Shown: positions 45,404 to 49,318 of the stretch, one piece after another
How positions within the stretch are numbered: position 1 is the first letter of the stretch
Layout of the letters: each line of letters begins with the position of its first letter
Notes under the pieces: model-generated
Told to the model about the DNA's origin: nothing
Databases searched by the model: none
The model's input: only the letters and a program-made list of their open reading frames with translations
Translations under genes and position numbers: made by a program
Assembly: GCA_015499995.1 (NCBI GenBank)
Contig: JADNRV010000348.1
Location: 1-49,318 of the forward strand
DNA length: 49,318 nt
Direction: 5' to 3'
Source: Flammula alnicola
Taxonomy: Eukaryota > Basidiomycota > Agaricomycetes > Agaricales > Strophariaceae

Positions 45404-48106
45404 TCATCCAAAAGTATAATTTCCAACGACCTTGTCCCAAATTGCCTTCGTATCAATACTCGCTCCGAGACGTGAAGCAAGGAGGAATGATCCGCTTAAT
45501 TTTCTACAAAACAGAACACGAGAGACCTTAAATATCAAGTATCAAATAGAAGTCTAAAGACGACACACACCTGTTCAAACTGTACGTCTCCTTCGGCGGA
45601 GGTGTGAGTCGGTGCTGCAACATCACGGGTATCTGGGCACGAATTTCAGCAGTAATTTCTGCCCATTGAGTCCCTTGTCCGAATGAGAAGGGCTGCGTTG
45701 TCTCGGCCTTGAACGGAGTGGCGAGCAGCGTCATGGAATTGATGTGCGCATCGACCATTACCTGAACATTCAACATTCAGTCAAAGTCATATATGAGAAG
45801 GAACGATAGGAGGGGACTAACCTGATCCTCCTCTCCTGTCAAGTACCCCAGTTTCAAGCTCCACTTGATACACGCATCTCTATCGCCCAAAGCAGCTGCC
45901 TGGAGGAGCGAGAACCAATTGTCCATAAACTCCTTTGAGTAGACTCTGGTTGCTCCGAAGTCAACCAATTCGACCTGTACAAGTAGCGTTATCACTACGG
46001 CCTTCACTATCATTGATGGCACAGAAAACGCACCTGCCGTGTCTCGGGGTTCCACAAGAAATTTGTCCAGTTCGGATCCGTCTGCATGGTGCGGAACTCG
46101 AAGAGCTCTTTCAAGCATAATTCGATGATCCATGCAGAAATCTACAAAAGACGAACAAAGCCAAAAAGAAAAGAAAAAAAAGGTTGAGAAGACGTCACGA
46201 GAGGAAGGAAAAAATTGTGATTTGCTCACATCATTCCTATCTTTCTGACTGAGATTGTGAGCATTCGCTTCACCAACGCTTACGCCATCCACTCTTTCCA
46301 TTACAAGTACGGTCGACGTACTGCCATCCCATACCCATGGGATTTTAAATCGACTGTCTTTTCCCAAATATTCCGGCGACCCGAAGGTCTTGAGGAACGA
46401 GGCCTCACGAACGTAATCACATTCGTCCGCAAGCTCCGCTTTCATGGCCTGTAAAGGCCATCAATCAGTTGCATATTTCGCTTATCTGCGGTGAAAAATG
46501 CACACATGGATAGTTTTATCCAGAAAAAGGCCCTTTGGCAACAGCGTCCCCGCCGTCAGCAAAAGCTTGATGTATCCGAGATCACTCTCTATAGAGTTGG
46601 CTATGTTAGGGAACTGGATCTTCACGGCGACGCGCTCTTCTCCTCCGGTCGGTGACGCCGACGGTGCCAGAACCGCGGTATGCACTTGTCCTATCGAAGC
46701 AGCGGCAAACGGTATCCTGTCAAAGCTCGTGAAATTCTCTGACCAGGAAGGACCCAGGGCGGTAGTCATGACTTGCTGCGAGATACATGAGCGACGCTCG
46801 CAGGAAGCTGGGACGGGAAAAAAGAATTACCTCCATTTGCCAATCTGGCATGTAATGCGCACTGTCTTGAACCCTGCGGAAGATCTTGTCGATTTCAGGA
46901 GGCAAAACATGTGTGTCTGAATGCATAGTCGCGTTTCAATGGTAGTCGTAGTCTATACAAGGGAATAACACTAAGGCTTACCTTGAATGCTCATGAATTG
47001 TCCGAGCTTCAGGGCAGCACCTCTCATTTGCGACAGTTTCGATACGAGACGCTTGACGTTCGCCTCAGTCATCATAACAGAGGATTGATCCTGAGACCCT
47101 GTTCCTGTCCGACGCAGTACTTCCGATGCAGCACCGTAGCCCAGAGATGCTGCGAGCCCTGTAAAATCCAACTGACGTGATGAATCAAGCAAATTTCAAC
47201 CAGCCTATTCACAAAAGATGCTTACATACCTCCGTAATGGAACAACCTCCCTATCCGTGAGGATGGGACTTTGGATGATTGGAGGTTGCGAGATATTGGC
47301 ACTGGATATGTTTGCGTTGAGACCTCCGGAAGTTGCTGTAATTAGAAAGGGGTGATGTTATGGTGAGTTCGCAGAAAGAGTAGCATATTTATACTTGCTA
47401 TTTTGTGTACATCTTGCTCCTGGGATGTTTGAACAGCATCCGCGAACCTCTGCCCAACAGGCGCGTCATGGGCAGTGTTCGGATCCGTTATAGGTTCTGA
47501 GGCGTAGAGAGGGTCTTTGGTAGTCTCTAGCTCCGAAGAATTCTAATGCCAGAAACAGTGTTACTATTCCATTAAAGAGATAGATACTACAACTTACAGT
47601 ATGTTGCGAATCCCGTTCCTTCGCAGGTTGCAGAATGTCGTCAGGTTGCAGAAACACCCTCTTGTCAAAAATTGCCGTAGCCTGCGAGCTCGTCGCAGCC
47701 TCCGACGCGTAAGGAACCTCTTTGGGTCCAACGATAGGTCGAATGTGCTCGAACACGATGTTTTTTGTGGCAATGGACTCTGGTTCAGATGTCACGGAAG
47801 ATTTCTTGTCTTCTACAGCATCCTGCAGAGTCTGCCTCGTAGTAGTTGCATCCTCGATTACCCCTTCAACGGAAGATCCAAAAGGCGCATCCGCTCGTTT
47901 CCGTTTTCGAGGCTTGCATACGAAGCTACTGCTTTTGGTGTCAGCTGAGTTGCTCTGTATCGTGCTGCATGAGATAGGATTTCAGCTGCTGAGTAGAGGA
48001 CGCAGAACCAGTTGTAAGCAGGTCCTGGTGGCATGGAGGAGCGTCCCAAGCCTTCCGCTAGTCGTCGTCGGCGTTCGCGGTGGGGCTCGGAAATGGCGAA
48101 CGACAT
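45404..48106 (-). CDS. COQ8: COQ8/ABC1-family atypical kinase (UbiB family)
   Basis: Mitochondrial UbiB-family ATPase/kinase-like protein that supports assembly of the coenzyme Q synthesis complex. Minus-strand landmarks in order: start [20 protein letters not shown] (48106) or [20 protein letters not shown] (48034); a low-complexity linker; the family KxGQ motif in [15 protein letters not shown] (about 46990-47035); the Ala-rich loop [13 protein letters not shown] in place of a P-loop; [57 protein letters not shown] with the metal-binding DFG; and a C-terminus [17 protein letters not shown] with TGA at 45404-45406. The N-terminal frame change near 47930-47990 is not explained by a clear intron. 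An N-terminal targeting role fits the Arg-rich start but is inference. Confidence 0.88.
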
Positions 48107-48967
48107 GACCGACTTTGTTTGCCAATTTCCGGGAAAGATAATAACAACGGGATTGAAGATGATCGCGTCTACTGCATTCCGTTCCCTACTCCTACATAGC
48201 TTGACCCAAGCTTGACCTAAATTTCTCCGCATATTGAACGTCTTAACTCTTCAGGAAAAACCTTGATTTACTTTGCCCCAAACATCAACTACATAAGTAT
48301 ACCAACGATGCATACCCAACCCACCGAGAGTCAGGCAGGACCATCGAACTCGGGAACCTCCAAATACCTCGTACAAACGTCAGTGGATCTTATAATCCAT
48401 TCTTTACTTACGAATCTCTTATTTTTAAACAGTACGGATGTCCTCCAAGATATGAGAGTGACTGTTTTGCGAAGAAGGCTCTGACAAAGTCATCTGGTAC
48501 AAGTGAGCATCACCCATTTCCCCGTGGGCTTGCTCACGAATGATTTGAAGGAAAGGTTTCTTGGCGACGACGAGATCGTTGAGAACGTCGTAGTATGTTC
48601 TTCGTCGACACATGGAGTCCATCTGAGCTGATCAACGGACGTAATACTTTGAATAGCACAATGCGACGAGCGCGATCCATGGACGATACATCGTCCGCTA
48701 CGCGGGTGGTACATACGGATCAGATCACCTGCCTTTCCCCCAGGTGTCTTTATCCCACTGACCCCTGTACCTTCGACATCTACTCTCCATACGGAGGCTG
48801 CCAATGTCGTTTAACACACGTACAACATTCTTTCACCACCTGTCGACCTCCCCGAATCATCATCACAGTTTTACTCTCCAGGACGAAGAAGTGGCATCGA
48901 GCTCTTCGAGCATCCATTCTTATCCTCCCACCCCTACTGCAGTAATTAACGTCCAACCCCCAACCCC
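48107..48967. other. unresolved region upstream of COQ8-like gene
   Basis: A small plus-strand frame from ATG 48308, with an intron 48379-48432, would give about 40 residues (MHTQPTESQAGPSNSG...). A minus frame 48425-48622 (TYYDVLNDLVVAKKPF...) is also protein-like. I cannot choose between them. Parts may belong to 5' exons of the gene starting at 48968. Confidence 0.3.
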
Positions 48968-49318
48968 ATGACCACCCAGGGAACCTCTGACCAGACCCCG
49001 AAGAAGTCATTGCGACGTCCGGCCAAGCAGAATGTCTCCTCTCAAATCACCCAATTTCTGCTTTCCGAATATTCCTTGCCGCCAGTCCAACAACCAGAAA
49101 ATGCTTCCTTCTTCACCCGTGCTCTCTCCGCTCTGAAGAGCCACCGCCCCTCGCACTCCAACTCCTTCACACTGTCGCGTGTGATCACACCCACACCCAC
49201 TTCTCCACCCCCTCCATACGCCTCCAACGTATCGATCACAGGCCAAGCTAACCAATCATCCGCCGCTATCCTAGAACCACAATCTCATCTTCACACCCCT
49301 CTTCTCGTCTTCCATGAA
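48968..49318 (+). CDS. unrecognised protein, N-terminal part; runs off the right edge
   Basis: One uninterrupted frame of 117 codons from ATG 48968 to the window end: MTTQGTSDQTPKKSLRRPAK, then QITQFLLSEYSLPPVQQPEN, FFTRALSALKSHRPSH, Pro/Thr-rich VITPTPTSPPPPYASNVS, and LHTPLLVFHE at the edge. The start is basic and disordered in character. The composition and lack of stops support a real exon, but I do not recognise a domain. The true start may lie further upstream behind an intron. Confidence 0.6.
   Translation, partial: MTTQGTSDQTPKKSLRRPAKQNVSSQITQFLLSEYSLPPVQQPENASFFTRALSALKSHRPSHSNSFTLSRVITPTPTSPPPPYASNVSITGQANQSSAAILEPQSHLHTPLLVFHE

Overview
The window looks like nuclear DNA of a mushroom-forming basidiomycete (Agaricomycete). 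Genes are packed on both strands and cut by many 50-70 nt GT-AG introns with CTRAY-type branch sites. The gene families fit: GMC oxidoreductases, GH3 beta-glucosidases, a NACHT-type STAND protein and a KRE6/SKN1 cell-wall protein. All gene models below were spliced by eye.

Left part (1-17.6 kb): the C-terminal part of a SNF2/RING ATPase; a gene-poor stretch with a decayed minus-strand coding relic; an intact GMC oxidoreductase (5725-8455); convergent to it, a secreted protein made of 45-bp repeats whose 15-residue units are separated by RRR (8787-10004), resembling a Kex2-processed repeat precursor; a Ser/Thr-rich probable GPI protein (12840-13356); and a KRE6/SKN1 gene (14562-17606) containing 5-nt and 11-nt micro-exons.

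Middle part (18-25 kb): a gag-like retrotransposon relic, then an unrecognised intron-rich gene that runs into the most unusual structure here. At 20270-21722 there are 22 tandem units of about 67 bp. Each unit is a complete intron by its signals (GTRAGT donor, CTRAC branch site, pyrimidine tract, YAG acceptor), and successive introns are separated by exactly 3 nt. A 422-bp non-autonomous hAT-type element with an 8-bp target duplication lies at 22838-23259.

Right part (25-49 kb): two tandem GH3 beta-glucosidase genes that also share a promoter motif; a NACHT gene without visible C-terminal repeats; a second GMC oxidoreductase on the minus strand with a frameshift that a shifted donor may compensate; an SDR; then housekeeping genes: a UBE2S-like E2, an OPI3-type phospholipid methyltransferase, a COQ8/ABC1 kinase-like gene and the start of an unrecognised gene cut by the right edge.

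Functionally, the GH3 pair and the GMC enzymes fit secreted or plant-polymer and oligosaccharide metabolism, and KRE6, the GPI protein and OPI3 fit wall and membrane biogenesis. Nothing in the sequence shows that these neighbours form one pathway. The two features most worth following up are the intron ladder at 20.3-21.7 kb and the repeat precursor at 8.8-10.0 kb.
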